Shown here: positions 20,545 through 29,629 of the stretch, one piece after another
Position numbering within the stretch: the stretch's first letter is position 1
How the letters are laid out: each line of letters begins with the position of its first letter
From: Cognatishimia sp. 1_MG-2023
GTDB taxonomy: Bacteria; Pseudomonadota; Alphaproteobacteria; Rhodobacterales; Rhodobacteraceae
Assembly: GCF_030548175.1 (NCBI RefSeq)
Contig: NZ_JAUORX010000002.1
Span: 248,001-312,000 of the forward strand
Reading direction: 5' to 3'
Length of the DNA: 64,000 nt
Notes under the pieces: generated by a model
What the model was told of the DNA's origin: nothing
The model's input: the letters and a program-made list of their open reading frames with translations, nothing else
Databases searched by the model: none
Translations under genes and position numbers: made by a program

Positions 20545-22512
20545 TTATTCAGCGGCGACTGGTGTTGGGTCTGCGAGAACAACGATGTCTTGCATGATCG
20601 TGTTTAGCTCAAAATCCTTAGGCGTATAAACGCGAGAAACACCCATCGCCAGCAGTCGCGCTGCATCGTCGTCAGGGATGATTCCGCCAACGATTACAGG
20701 GGTTTCGCCCAAGCCTTCGGCCTTCATCCGCGCAACCAGATCCTCGACCAACGGCACGTGAGAGCCAGATAGGATCGACAAGCCGACGACATGCGCGCCA
20801 TCTTCTTTGGCCTTGGTCACGATCTCTTCTGGGGTCAGGCGGATGCCGTCATAGGTGATGTCCATCCCGCAGTCCCGCGCGCGGAATGCGATTTGTTCAG
20901 CACCGTTGGAATGGCCATCCAAGCCCGGTTTGCCGATTACAAATTTCAAGCGACGGCCAAGCTTGTCGCTAACCATATCCACAGCATTCCGCAGATCGTC
21001 CAAGCCTTCGGTTTTGTTAGACGGGCTTGCGGAAACCCCTGTCGGACCACGGTATTCGCCAAAGACAGTCCGCATTTGCGCGGCCCATTCCCCTGTCGTG
21101 ACACCTGCCTTAGCGGCTTTGATCGACGCAGGCATAACGTTGTCACCTGCCTGTGCTGCGGCGCGCAATTCAGCGAGTGCAGCTTCTACCGCGTCATTGT
21201 CACGGGCGTCACGCCACTCTTGAATACGATTGATTTGCTGTTGTTCAACTGCCGGGTCCACAACCATGATCCCGCCGTCGCCTGTCATCAGCGGAGAAGG
21301 CTCTCCCTGTGTCCATTTGTTAACGCCAACCACAACGGTTTCACCCGCTTCGATGCGGTTCAAACGTTCTGCGTTTGAGTCAACCAAACGGCCTTTCATA
21401 TAGTCGATCGCGTCAATGGCACCGCCCATTGAATCAAGGTTCGCCAGTTCGTGCCGCGCGCCTTCTTTCAGCTCTGCGACTTTGCGGTCGACAGCCGGGT
21501 TGTTGTCAAAAAGATCATCAAATTCAAGGAGATCGGTTTCATATGCCATGATCTGCTGCATACGCATCGACCACTGCTGATCCCATGGGCGGGGTAGGCC
21601 AAGGGCTTCGTTCCATGCAGGCAATTGCACCGCGCGGGCACGTGCTTTTTTGGAGAGCGTGACAGCCAGCATTTCGATGAGAATGCGGTAAACGTTATTC
21701 TCTGGCTGCTGTTCGGTCAGGCCCAAAGAGTTAACTTGTACACCATAGCGGAAGCGGCGGAATTTTGAATCCTCAACGCCATAACGCTCGAGCAGAATTT
21801 CATCCCATAGTTCAACAAAGGCGCGCATTTTGCACATTTCGGTGACAAAACGGATGCCCGCATTCACAAAGAAGGAGATACGGCCACAAAGTGCTGGGAA
21901 GTCTGCGGCTGGGACACGTGGGCGCAATTCATCCAACACAGCAATTGCAGTCGCCAAAGCAAAGGACAACTCCTGTTCCGGTGTCGCGCCAGCTTCTTGC
22001 AAATGGTAGGAACACACGTTCATCGGGTTCCATTTGGGCACATTCGTATAGCAATACTCGGCCACGTCGCCGATCATCTTAAGGCTTGGTTTCGGGGGGC
22101 ATACATATGTGCCCCGGCTGAGGTATTCTTTGATCAGATCGTTCTGAACCGTACCCTGAAGCTTTGAAATATCTGCGCCTTGCTCTTCGGCGACGGCGAT
22201 ATAAAGCGATAGCAACCAAGGCGCGGTGGCATTGATCGTCATCGAGGTGTTCATCTTTTCCAGTGGGATTTGATCAAACAACGTCCGCATGTCGCCTAAG
22301 TGGCAGACGGGAACGCCGACTTTGCCAACCTCACCGCGGGCAAGGACATGATCGCTGTCGTAGCCGGTCTGGGTTGGCAAATCGAATGCGACGGATAAGC
22401 CAGTCTGACCCTTTTCAAGGTTTGACCGATACAATGCATTAGAGGCCTCTGCAGTGGAATGTCCGGCGTAAGTCCGGATCAGCCAGGGACGGTCTTTTTG
22501 CTGTGTCGTCAT
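20545..22512 (-). CDS. ecm: Ethylmalonyl-CoA mutase
   Basis: Coenzyme B12-dependent mutase that turns (2R)-ethylmalonyl-CoA into methylsuccinyl-CoA. 655 residues in one chain: the N-terminal TIM-barrel substrate domain (FDLPTQTGYDSDH, about 50-62) and a C-terminal cobalamin domain with the DxHxxG motif in GLDGHSNGAEQ near 540. The single-subunit length and this N-terminus match Ecm, not the longer methylmalonyl-CoA mutase. The start at 22512 has GAGGA 6-7 nt upstream. It is divergent from ccr, the enzyme that makes its substrate, and cobU and a CobC-like phosphatase in this window relate to its cofactor. Confidence 0.95.
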   Translation of the reverse strand: MTTQQKDRPWLIRTYAGHSTAEASNALYRSNLEKGQTGLSVAFDLPTQTGYDSDHVLARGEVGKVGVPVCHLGDMRTLFDQIPLEKMNTSMTINATAPWLLSLYIAVAEEQGADISKLQGTVQNDLIKEYLSRGTYVCPPKPSLKMIGDVAEYCYTNVPKWNPMNVCSYHLQEAGATPEQELSFALATAIAVLDELRPRVPAADFPALCGRISFFVNAGIRFVTEMCKMRAFVELWDEILLERYGVEDSKFRRFRYGVQVNSLGLTEQQPENNVYRILIEMLAVTLSKKARARAVQLPAWNEALGLPRPWDQQWSMRMQQIMAYETDLLEFDDLFDNNPAVDRKVAELKEGARHELANLDSMGGAIDAIDYMKGRLVDSNAERLNRIEAGETVVVGVNKWTQGEPSPLMTGDGGIMVVDPAVEQQQINRIQEWRDARDNDAVEAALAELRAAAQAGDNVMPASIKAAKAGVTTGEWAAQMRTVFGEYRGPTGVSASPSNKTEGLDDLRNAVDMVSDKLGRRLKFVIGKPGLDGHSNGAEQIAFRARDCGMDITYDGIRLTPEEIVTKAKEDGAHVVGLSILSGSHVPLVEDLVARMKAEGLGETPVIVGGIIPDDDAARLLAMGVSRVYTPKDFELNTIMQDIVVLADPTPVAAE

Positions 22513-22536
22513 GATCAGTCCTCGATCCATCTGTAG

Positions 22537-22628
22537 GTAAGAATATTGCGATTTAGTGTAGATAGTTGCAATTTTGTGCTTTTGTCAATTCGCTGCGACG
22601 CGGCGTATACGTAAGAATATTACGATTT
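22537..22628. promoter_or_regulatory. Direct repeat GTAAGAATATTRCGATTT upstream of ecm
   Basis: Two 18-bp copies with one mismatch, starts 74 bp apart, the first 25 bp from the ecm start codon. The second copy is an imperfect palindrome, CGTAA-N5-TTACG. The arrangement suits a TetR-like repressor or activator; CcrR of Methylobacterium is a known regulator of this pathway, but equivalence is not shown. Confidence 0.45.
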
Positions 22629-22648
22629 TGGGCCAATATTGGCGGATA

Positions 22649-22658
22649 TTTTGCAAAA
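22649..22658. promoter_or_regulatory. TTTTGCAAAA palindrome between ecm and ccr
   Basis: Perfect 10-bp palindrome 137 bp upstream of ecm and 259 bp upstream of ccr, with the same core as the site upstream of the malyl-CoA thioesterase/lyase gene. Candidate operator for a RamB/PccR-type regulator. Confidence 0.5.
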
Positions 22659-22779
22659 CTGACGAGCTTCAGCCTGTAACTTTCGATATTCTTGGGCTGT
22701 TTTTTCAAATCTGATAGCTCATTTATCCCATATTATTAAGGGTTTGACGTGCGAGTTGAGCAATGCGCCGTTACGTCAC

Positions 22780-22809
22780 TTGATTTTTCTGCAGTTGCGA
22801 GGTTATAAA
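22780..22809 (+). promoter_or_regulatory. Probable sigma-70 promoter of ccr
   Basis: TTGATT (22780-22785), 18-bp spacer, TATAAA (22804-22809), about 107 bp upstream of the ccr start. Assigned by similarity to the TTGACA/TATAAT consensus only. Confidence 0.4.
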
Positions 22810-22916
22810 GTTACCGAAATATGTTAGATTAAGTTGCAATCTTTCGTGACAAAACCTATCCCTTCCCTCGAAGGCGATTCTGCATCGCGGCGAAACACAG
22901 TTTTTAGGAGGCAAAA

Positions 22917-24203
22917 ATGGCTCTGGATACAAATAACGGCTTGGCCACATACGAGGCCCCAGAAAAAGACCTTTATGAATTGGGCGAAATGCCTCCGATG
23001 GGCCATGTGCCTAAGCAAATGTATGCTTGGGCCATCCGTCGTGAGCGTCATGGTGAACCTGATAAGTCATTCCAAGTTGAAGTTGTTGACACACCAACAC
23101 TAGACAGCAACGAAGTGCTGGTTCTCGTTATGGCGGCTGGCGTTAACTATAACGGCGTTTGGGCCGGTCTTGGTGTTCCGATTTCTCCGTTTGATGGCCA
23201 TGGCGCCGATTACCACATCGCGGGTTCTGATGCGTCTGGCATCATCTGGGCCGTTGGTGAAAAGGTGAAGAACTGGAAAGTTGGCGACGAAGTTGTCATT
23301 CACTGTAACCAAGACGATGGCGACGACGAAGAATGCAACGGTGGTGATCCAATGTATTCTCCGACACAGCGTATCTGGGGTTACGAGACGCCTGATGGAT
23401 CGTTTGCGCAGTTCACACGTGTTCAAGCCCAGCAATTGCTGCGTCGCCCAAAGCATCAGACTTGGGAAGAGTCTGCTTGCTACACGCTGACGTTGGCGAC
23501 AGCGTACCGTATGCTGTTTGGTCACCCTCCACATGAACTGAAACCAGGTATGAACGTTCTGGTTTGGGGCGCATCTGGCGGTCTGGGTACTTATGCGATC
23601 CAATTGATCAAAGCAGCTGGTGCAAATGCAATTGGCGTCATTTCTGACGAAAGCAAACGAGACTTTGTTCTTGGCCTTGGCGCTAAAGGCGTGATCAATC
23701 GTAAAGATTTCTCATGCTGGGGTCAGTTGCCCACCGTAAATACGCCAGAATATGACACATGGTTCAAAGAAGCGCGCCGTTTCGGCAAAGCGATCTGGGA
23801 AATCACTGGTAAAGGTAACAACCCTGACATCGTGTTTGAGCACCCGGGCGAAAGCACATTCCCAGTGTCCAACTTGGTTTGTAAAAAGGGCGGCATGGTT
23901 GTTATCTGCGCGGGTACGACTGGCTTTAACCTGACGTTTGACGTGCGTTACACATGGATGCACCAGAAGCGTTTGCAGGGTTCGCACTTTGCACACCTCA
24001 AGCAAGCGGCTGCAGCAAACCAGATGATGATCGAACGCCGGATTGAGCCATTCTTGTCTGAAACATTCGAATGGGACGAAATTCCTGAAGCGCACATGAA
24101 AATGTTCCGCAACGAACACAAGCCGGGCAACATGTCGGTATTGGTACAAGCGCCTAAAACAGGGCTGCGGACTTTAGAAGAAGTGCTAGAAGCCGGTAAA
24201 TAA
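22917..24203 (+). CDS. ccr: Crotonyl-CoA carboxylase/reductase
   Basis: NADPH-dependent reductive carboxylase turning crotonyl-CoA and CO2 into ethylmalonyl-CoA; the defining enzyme of the ethylmalonyl-CoA pathway. 428 residues, a medium-chain dehydrogenase/reductase. Visible are the N-terminal extension before the MDR domain, the substrate region with NQDDGDDEECNGGDPM (about 130-145), the nucleotide-binding loop VWGASGGLGTYAIQL (about 220) and the C-terminal IFEHPG-like VFEHPGESTFP. The start at 22917 has TTTAGGAGGC upstream. Followed by a strong hairpin terminator. Confidence 0.96.
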   Translation: MALDTNNGLATYEAPEKDLYELGEMPPMGHVPKQMYAWAIRRERHGEPDKSFQVEVVDTPTLDSNEVLVLVMAAGVNYNGVWAGLGVPISPFDGHGADYHIAGSDASGIIWAVGEKVKNWKVGDEVVIHCNQDDGDDEECNGGDPMYSPTQRIWGYETPDGSFAQFTRVQAQQLLRRPKHQTWEESACYTLTLATAYRMLFGHPPHELKPGMNVLVWGASGGLGTYAIQLIKAAGANAIGVISDESKRDFVLGLGAKGVINRKDFSCWGQLPTVNTPEYDTWFKEARRFGKAIWEITGKGNNPDIVFEHPGESTFPVSNLVCKKGGMVVICAGTTGFNLTFDVRYTWMHQKRLQGSHFAHLKQAAAANQMMIERRIEPFLSETFEWDEIPEAHMKMFRNEHKPGNMSVLVQAPKTGLRTLEEVLEAGK

Positions 24204-24226
24204 TCCGCTTTCATTGCTAAAAAAGT

Positions 24227-24255
24227 TCACCCGCAAGCCTCGTGTTTGCGGGTGA
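24227..24255 (+). terminator. Terminator after ccr
   Basis: 10-bp perfect stem TCACCCGCAA/TTGCGGGTGA with a 9-nt loop, 24 bp after the ccr stop, followed by TTTACG. The U tract is short. Confidence 0.7.
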
Positions 24256-24394
24256 TTTACGTTTGAGAAACCACTTCGCTGCTATCTCGTTTGGGGAAGG
24301 CCGTCGCCAACGCAGAATGCGTTGTTCTGGCCCAGAGAGCGAAGCAGCATGCTTGAAGCATTGTGTCGCGCATTGGAAATTCTCGAGGGCACGT

Positions 24395-24580
24395 ATGAAG
24401 TACAATTGGATTCTGGACGTTTTGGCTGATCTAAAGACGTTTTCAACAGTTAATGGGCTACACGGATTGGCCAAAGAGCTGGACGATACACGGTTATTAG
24501 CAGCGATTGAAATTGCGTCACTTCAGGAAGAAGAAGAGGCTGCGAATAACGCGCAGCCGACGCAGCGTCGATTGCAATAA
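24395..24580 (+). CDS. Small conserved protein of unknown function
   Basis: 61 residues starting KYNWILDVLADLKTF. Mostly helical and acidic in the middle (SLQEEEEAA), with no signal peptide or membrane segment. GAGGG 5-6 nt before the ATG at 24395 supports this start, not the longer upstream reading. I recall very similar short proteins in many Rhodobacteraceae, so it is likely real and under selection. It precedes the RecD-like helicase by 54 bp; function unknown. Confidence 0.7.
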   Translation: MKYNWILDVLADLKTFSTVNGLHGLAKELDDTRLLAAIEIASLQEEEEAANNAQPTQRRLQ

Positions 24581-24634
24581 TGATGGGGCAATTCCTCGCT
24601 GGTGCTTTTTGTGAGGCAGATGTAGGGTCGCGGA

Positions 24635-26161
24635 ATGACCTCTACGGCACTAACTCTTTCCCTTGATCAGGCAGAAGCCTTCGACCAGATTTCCACGATG
24701 CTGAAAGCAGCGGGGGTCGATTTGGATACCGGCGTTTTGATGCCGCCGAAAGAGTCGCATACGTCAGTGGCCGCAGTGATGGGCAAGGCTGGGTCGGGTA
24801 AGACGCTACTGTTGGCAGAGCTAGTTAAAGCCTTGCGTGACGCAGATGTTTCCATTGTTTCGGGTGACTACGAAAGTAAGAAAGCGTTGGATAAACGCAC
24901 GCTTGCGATTTTGGCACCGACAAACAAAGCGGCTAGTGTTTTGCGCATGCGCGGCGTGCCTGCCACGACGATCCATCGCATTCTTTATAGCCCCGTTTAT
25001 GATCCTGAATATGAGCGTATCGCTGAGTGGCTGGCTGAAAACGGGGAGCGCCCGTCTGATGTCGAAGGCCTGACAGACGAAGCACTGGATCGCGCGCACG
25101 CTTTTTATCAAATTCATAAATCGATACCGGGTGCTTTGGCGGCGGCTGGTTTGCGTGGCTCTGATTTTATCACGGGGTGGAAGCGTCGCGAAGAAGGTTT
25201 GGATATTGGGTTGGTTGATGAATCTTCTATGCTAGATGATCGTCAATTTGATGACCTCAAGGAAATTTTTCCAACGCTATTGGTGTTTGGTGATCCGGCG
25301 CAGTTAGCGCCAGTAAACCAATCCGGTTCTATGGTGTTTGATAAGCTTCCAGAAGATGCGAAATTCACACTCAGCCGTATTCACCGCCAAGAAGCAGACA
25401 ATCCCATTTTGGATTTGGCGCATGCTTTGGCAGATCCGCAAATGGGATTTCATGAGTTTGAACGCTTAGTTGAAGAGAAAGCCCAGCAGGACGACCGCGT
25501 GGTTATGGCCCAGCGGGTTGAGGTCGATCTGATGGCGCGTTCGCCTGTTCTTGTTTGGCGCAATGCCACGCGTATTCGTTTGATCAATGCGTTTCGGGCC
25601 GTTCACGGTGCGCCGTCAGATGAATTGATGGAAGGCGAGCCGCTGATTTGCGACGGGATTGAATTGCCTGCCAAACACCGTAAAAAGCGCCTCGATCTAG
25701 AGGCGCGTGGCCTCATCAAGGGGGCGCAGGTTGTTTACCTTGGTCCAGGTCGGAAGCCGGGATTTTCGCGCTTGCATGTGATGGGGGCAGAAGACCCGCA
25801 AGTGTCTGCGGCATCCATAGTAAAAATTGAAATGCCCGACGAAGAAGAGCCGTTTATTCCATATGCAGCACGTATGGGCGCTGCGTTCCTACACGGCGCT
25901 GCTGTGACCATCCATAAGGCTCAGGGGAGCCAGTGGGAGAACGTACAGGTGTTTGCGCCCGACCTTGAAGTTGCGGCGCGCATGGGACGGGTTGAAGCAG
26001 GGCAACCATTGTGGAAACGTTTGGCTTATGTGGCGATCACCCGCGCGCAAGAGCGGCTGTATTGGGTGGTGCGTAACCGTTTGAGTAAACCAACCGGGCC
26101 ACTACGAATAGACGACCTTAAGGCGCCAGCAGTGCCTTTGACACTTGAGGAGCAGGAATGA
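24635..26161 (+). CDS. RecD-like ATP-dependent DNA helicase
   Basis: Superfamily 1B helicase of 508 residues. The order of motifs is complete: Walker A GKAGSGKT (50-57), motif Ia ILAPTNKAA, Walker B LVDESSMLDD, motif III VFGDPAQLAPV, motif V VTIHKAQGSQWENV and motif VI AYVAITRAQERLYW. It is shorter than RecD2 and lacks that protein's N-terminal region. Probably acts in DNA repair or replication restart in the cytoplasm. The stop overlaps the SDR start (ATGA), so both are expressed together, but no functional link is evident. Confidence 0.88.
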   Translation: MTSTALTLSLDQAEAFDQISTMLKAAGVDLDTGVLMPPKESHTSVAAVMGKAGSGKTLLLAELVKALRDADVSIVSGDYESKKALDKRTLAILAPTNKAASVLRMRGVPATTIHRILYSPVYDPEYERIAEWLAENGERPSDVEGLTDEALDRAHAFYQIHKSIPGALAAAGLRGSDFITGWKRREEGLDIGLVDESSMLDDRQFDDLKEIFPTLLVFGDPAQLAPVNQSGSMVFDKLPEDAKFTLSRIHRQEADNPILDLAHALADPQMGFHEFERLVEEKAQQDDRVVMAQRVEVDLMARSPVLVWRNATRIRLINAFRAVHGAPSDELMEGEPLICDGIELPAKHRKKRLDLEARGLIKGAQVVYLGPGRKPGFSRLHVMGAEDPQVSAASIVKIEMPDEEEPFIPYAARMGAAFLHGAAVTIHKAQGSQWENVQVFAPDLEVAARMGRVEAGQPLWKRLAYVAITRAQERLYWVVRNRLSKPTGPLRIDDLKAPAVPLTLEEQE

Positions 26162-26892
26162 AAAGCATTTTGATCACCGGCGCCAGCTCTGGCATTGGGC
26201 GCGCAACCGCAGAAGCGTTTCTTGAGCAGGGTTGGACTGTTGGTTTGATTGCCCGTCGAGGTGACCGTTTGACGGAATTGGCGCAACGCTACAAAAATGC
26301 CATGGCTTTGCCTGTTGATGTGACCGATGCTGCCGCGATGAAGGCGGCATTTGGTCGATTTGTTGATCGGGTTGGGCGCTTGGATGTTTTGTTCAACAAT
26401 GCTGGCGTGTTTGGCCCCTCAGCGTCGATTGACGAAGTTGATTTGGACGACTTTGACAATGTTTTGAACGTGAATATCCGCGGGATGTTTATTGCGGCGC
26501 AATTGGCATTTCAGCAAATGCGGGAGCAAAATCCGCAGGGCGGGCGCATTATCAATAACGGTTCATTGTCTGCCCACAGCCCACGGCCGGAATCCGTTTG
26601 CTACACCACCAGTAAGCACGCGATTAGTGGTCTGACGCGCAGTATTTCCTTGGATGGTCGCCCGTTTGATATTGCTTGTGGTCAAATCGACATTGGCAAT
26701 GCACGCACGGAATTGGTCGAAGATCTGAATGCCCGGAAACTGGCAGAAGACCCTGACGCAGACTTAATGCCGATGATGGATGTTCAAGATGCGGCGCGTC
26801 TGGTGTTGCACATGGCTGAGCTTCCAGCATCAGCCAATGTGCAATCCATGACGGTTATGGCAACCAAAATGCCATATGTCGGGCGCGGGTAA
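26158..26892 (+). CDS. Short-chain dehydrogenase/reductase
   Basis: Classical SDR of 244 residues. NAD(P)-binding TGASSGIG is at 7-14, the structural NNAG at 80-83, a catalytic Ser in NNGSLSAHS, and YTTSK with Tyr149 and Lys153. Arg33 and Arg34 after the second strand (LIARRGDR) suggest NADP preference. The substrate is unknown. Its stop abuts the convergent TIGR02186 gene with no gap, so no terminator separates them. Confidence 0.9.
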   Translation: MKSILITGASSGIGRATAEAFLEQGWTVGLIARRGDRLTELAQRYKNAMALPVDVTDAAAMKAAFGRFVDRVGRLDVLFNNAGVFGPSASIDEVDLDDFDNVLNVNIRGMFIAAQLAFQQMREQNPQGGRIINNGSLSAHSPRPESVCYTTSKHAISGLTRSISLDGRPFDIACGQIDIGNARTELVEDLNARKLAEDPDADLMPMMDVQDAARLVLHMAELPASANVQSMTVMATKMPYVGRG

Positions 26893-27657
26893 TTACGCGC
26901 CGCGACGAACGTAGCGGAAGAACGCAGAGGCGCCCCAGCCAGCAATAATCGCAATAGCGAGTGACAGCAGCCCATAGATAAGCGGCTGCTGACGCGACAG
27001 GTTGAACAAGAAACGCTCTAGTCCAACTTTGCGCACGTCGATTTGCGTTTCGTGTGTCGAGATCACTTTGCCATCGCGCATCAGGAAGATACGCGTGATA
27101 TAGTCACCTTCTGTCAGGTTTGCTGGCATGGAGATCGAGGCTTTGAATAGCGTTTGTTGATCAACCGTAACCGTGTTTTCACGTATAGAATAAAGACCAT
27201 TGTTGGTCCGAATACGCGCGACAGCCTCCGCGAAGTCGTTTCCATTTGCGCTTTGTGCACGAGCGCTGACAGATGTGATGGCGTTGCCGATAGAGATGCT
27301 ATGCTTGATGTCTTCTGCTTCGCTCACGATCTGATCAAACGGGCCGCTTGTTGCCACGGCATAGAAGCTTGGCGCGCGATCAACTGTGACGCTTTCGGTA
27401 TTGACCCAGATGCCGTATTTCCGCTCTTTGCGACGAACAGTCAAAGGCTCCTTGGGGCCAGAAACGGCGATAACGACTTCGAGCGGATCGCCTTCGGGAA
27501 TGGGGTCTTCACGTTTGACTGCGCCAAAGACTAGAATTTCAGAGCCATCAAAGTTTGCTGTGATGGCCACGCGGTTTTGGCTTAGACCAAGAACCACTTG
27601 TTCCTCTGCTTGTGCGGGCAAGGCGCAACAGATCATGAGGGCGAGTTTACGCAACAT
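26893..27657 (-). CDS. TIGR02186 family membrane-anchored periplasmic protein
   Basis: 254 residues: signal peptide (cleavage near LPAQA), a periplasmic beta-rich domain, and one C-terminal transmembrane helix (IYGLLSLAIAIIAGWGASAFF, first 20 shown as about 225-245) ending with a basic tail. TIGR02186 is a function-unknown alphaproteobacterial family usually next to a TauE/SafE permease, as here (1-bp gap). It may be a periplasmic partner of the permease; that is inference from position. Confidence 0.88.
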   Translation of the reverse strand: MLRKLALMICCALPAQAEEQVVLGLSQNRVAITANFDGSEILVFGAVKREDPIPEGDPLEVVIAVSGPKEPLTVRRKERKYGIWVNTESVTVDRAPSFYAVATSGPFDQIVSEAEDIKHSISIGNAITSVSARAQSANGNDFAEAVARIRTNNGLYSIRENTVTVDQQTLFKASISMPANLTEGDYITRIFLMRDGKVISTHETQIDVRKVGLERFLFNLSRQQPLIYGLLSLAIAIIAGWGASAFFRYVRRGA

Positions 27658-27658
27658 C

Positions 27659-28576
27659 TTAGTGGCCTCCTACAGCGCCAAGCGAGAAGAGCTCGCTCGG
27701 TTCGATCAAGAGGTCTAGACCAAGTTTAAAGCAAACACCCAAAACCATCATGGCCAGCAAAATACGCAGTTGTTCTGCTTTCAGTTTCGTTCCGATCATT
27801 GCGCCGAACTGCGCGCCGATTACACCACCAACGAGCAGTAGAACAGCTAAGGCCATATCAACTGTGAAGTTGGTTGTGGCGTGCAGCAGTGTGGTGAATG
27901 CTGTCACAAAGATGATCTGAAACAATGAGGTGCCCACAACAACTTTGGTTGGCATGCCAAGCAAATAGATCATGGCAGGCACCATGATGAAACCACCGCC
28001 AACACCCATGATGGCTGACAAGATGCCAACAAATACACCGACAAGCAAAATTGGAATAACCGAAATATACAACCCAGAAACACGGAACCGCATTTTAAAG
28101 GGTAGGCCGTGAATCCAGTTGTGGTTTTTACGCTTAATTGGACCTGTGTTCTTTTTCGAACGACGGATCGCATTCAAGCTTTCGATGAACATCAAACCGC
28201 CGATGATCCCAAGGAATACGACATAACAAAGTTTGACCAGCAAATCGACCTGACCCAAAGCTTTTAGGTAGTTGAAGAGCACGACACCAATCGCGGCCCC
28301 GGTAAGGCCACCGATCAGCAATACCGTTCCCATTCGTAAGTCGACTGTTCGCCTTTTGAAATGCGCGAGAACACCTGAGAACGATGATGCCACGATCTGA
28401 TTAGCTTCAGTCGCAACAGCAACGGCTGGTGGGATGCCTATGAAAAACAAAAGCGGCGTCATTAAAAATCCGCCGCCTACACCAAACATACCTGAAAGGA
28501 CGCCAACAAGGCCTCCTAGTCCAAGTAGGAGGAAAGCGTTCACGGAAACTTCAGCGATTGGGAGGTATATTTGCAT
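27659..28576 (-). CDS. TauE/SafE-family permease paired with TIGR02186
   Basis: 305-residue integral membrane protein with about eight to nine transmembrane segments. Both half-repeats carry the family glycine motif: GMFGVGGGFLMTP near residue 29 and AIMGVGGGFIMVP near 195. A basic loop (RRSKKNTGPIKRKNH) separates the halves. Family members export sulfite or organosulfonates. The next gene follows after 1 bp with its ribosome site inside this gene, so the two form one unit. Substrate not readable. Confidence 0.88.
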   Translation of the reverse strand: MQIYLPIAEVSVNAFLLLGLGGLVGVLSGMFGVGGGFLMTPLLFFIGIPPAVAVATEANQIVASSFSGVLAHFKRRTVDLRMGTVLLIGGLTGAAIGVVLFNYLKALGQVDLLVKLCYVVFLGIIGGLMFIESLNAIRRSKKNTGPIKRKNHNWIHGLPFKMRFRVSGLYISVIPILLVGVFVGILSAIMGVGGGFIMVPAMIYLLGMPTKVVVGTSLFQIIFVTAFTTLLHATTNFTVDMALAVLLLVGGVIGAQFGAMIGTKLKAEQLRILLAMMVLGVCFKLGLDLLIEPSELFSLGAVGGH

Positions 28577-28663
28577 GAGCCCAAATAGCGGGACTCGTAT
28601 GACATTGGCAAGCGGGCTACCGTAAATTTTGCAGCCCGCTGGCAGTAATTTTCGTAAAAAGTG

Positions 28664-29629
28664 TTAGCGCTCTTTGACGTAAGGCTCTCCGCCGGCCCGT
28701 GGAGGGATAGCGCGCCCTACGAAACCAGCCAAAATCACAACTGTGAGGATGAATGGTAGGGCTTCCATGAACTGAACGGGAATCACCACGCCAGCGACTT
28801 CGATGCTCTGAAAGCGCACAGCAAGAGCTTGCAAAAGGCCAAACAGCAAACAAGCATACAGCGCATACCAAGGGCGCCATTTCGCAAAGATCAAAGCGGC
28901 GAGGGCGATAAACCCTCGACCAGCGGTCATGTCTTTGATGAAACCAGCTTGTAAGCCTGTTGCTAGATATGCACCAGCAACGCCACAAAGAATGCCGCAG
29001 ATCGCAACAGCGGTGAACCGTAGACGCACAACTGAAATGCCTGCTGTATCGACAGACGCCGGATTTTCACCCACAGCCCGTAGGCGCAGACCAAAGCGCG
29101 TGCGGAACAAGACCCACCAAGTGAGTGGAACCAAGGCGACAGCCACATAGACCAACGCACTATGGCCCGAAATTAGCTCTTCGTATGTGGGGCCAAAGTA
29201 CGGGATGGATTCAAACATATCCGCAAATGGCAGAGTTATCGGGTTGAGGCGGCCTTCGCCCATAAGGGATGGCGTACGGCCCCCTTGTTTGAACCAGTCT
29301 TGTGCAATCAAAACGGTCATACCGGCCGCAAGCATATTGATCGCTACACCTGAAATCAGTTGATTGCCCCGGAATGTGATAGATGCGATCCCGTGGATGG
29401 CCGACAGGATCAGCGACGCGCCGATGCCTGCCAAAAGGCCGATCCAGACATTGCCTGTGATGGCAGCAAAGGCAGCGGCAGCAAACGCCGCCGCGAGCAT
29501 TTTACCCTCGAGACCAATATCAAAGATGCCGGCGCGTTCAGAGTAAAGGCCAGCCAAGCAAGCCAGCAAAAGAGGGATAGCCAAACGCACGGAGCTGTCC
29601 AGCACCTGAAGGAGGGTTAGGAAGTCCAT
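28664..29629 (-). CDS. Nucleoside-type ABC transporter permease (second)
   Basis: Inner-membrane permease of 321 residues from a BMP-dependent importer, of the same family as RbsC/LivH-like proteins. Multiple hydrophobic helices and the motif GIFDIGLEGKMLAAAF (about 34-49), typical of NupQ/YufQ, are visible. The start overlaps the stop of the first permease (TAATG), so the two are co-translated and probably form a heterodimeric channel for purine nucleosides or bases. Confidence 0.9.
   Translation of the reverse strand: MDFLTLLQVLDSSVRLAIPLLLACLAGLYSERAGIFDIGLEGKMLAAAFAAAAFAAITGNVWIGLLAGIGASLILSAIHGIASITFRGNQLISGVAINMLAAGMTVLIAQDWFKQGGRTPSLMGEGRLNPITLPFADMFESIPYFGPTYEELISGHSALVYVAVALVPLTWWVLFRTRFGLRLRAVGENPASVDTAGISVVRLRFTAVAICGILCGVAGAYLATGLQAGFIKDMTAGRGFIALAALIFAKWRPWYALYACLLFGLLQALAVRFQSIEVAGVVIPVQFMEALPFILTVVILAGFVGRAIPPRAGGEPYVKER

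Larger units (their letters stand above)
22513..22916. other. 404-bp divergent regulatory region between ecm and ccr
   Basis: No gene is visible. The region contains a direct repeat GTAAGAATATTRCGATTT (22537-22554 and 22611-22628), the palindrome TTTTGCAAAA (22649-22658), two further TTGCAA sites (22566-22571 and 22834-22839), and a plausible sigma-70 promoter for ccr (22780-22809). The dense set of palindromic sites suggests control of both genes by acyl-CoA-responsive regulators. Confidence 0.7.

Noticed and set aside
28611-28640. 8-bp hairpin AGCGGGCT/AGCCCGCT after the nucleoside importer operon
   Set aside because: Long 14-nt loop and no U tract on the minus strand; terminator status too weak to list.
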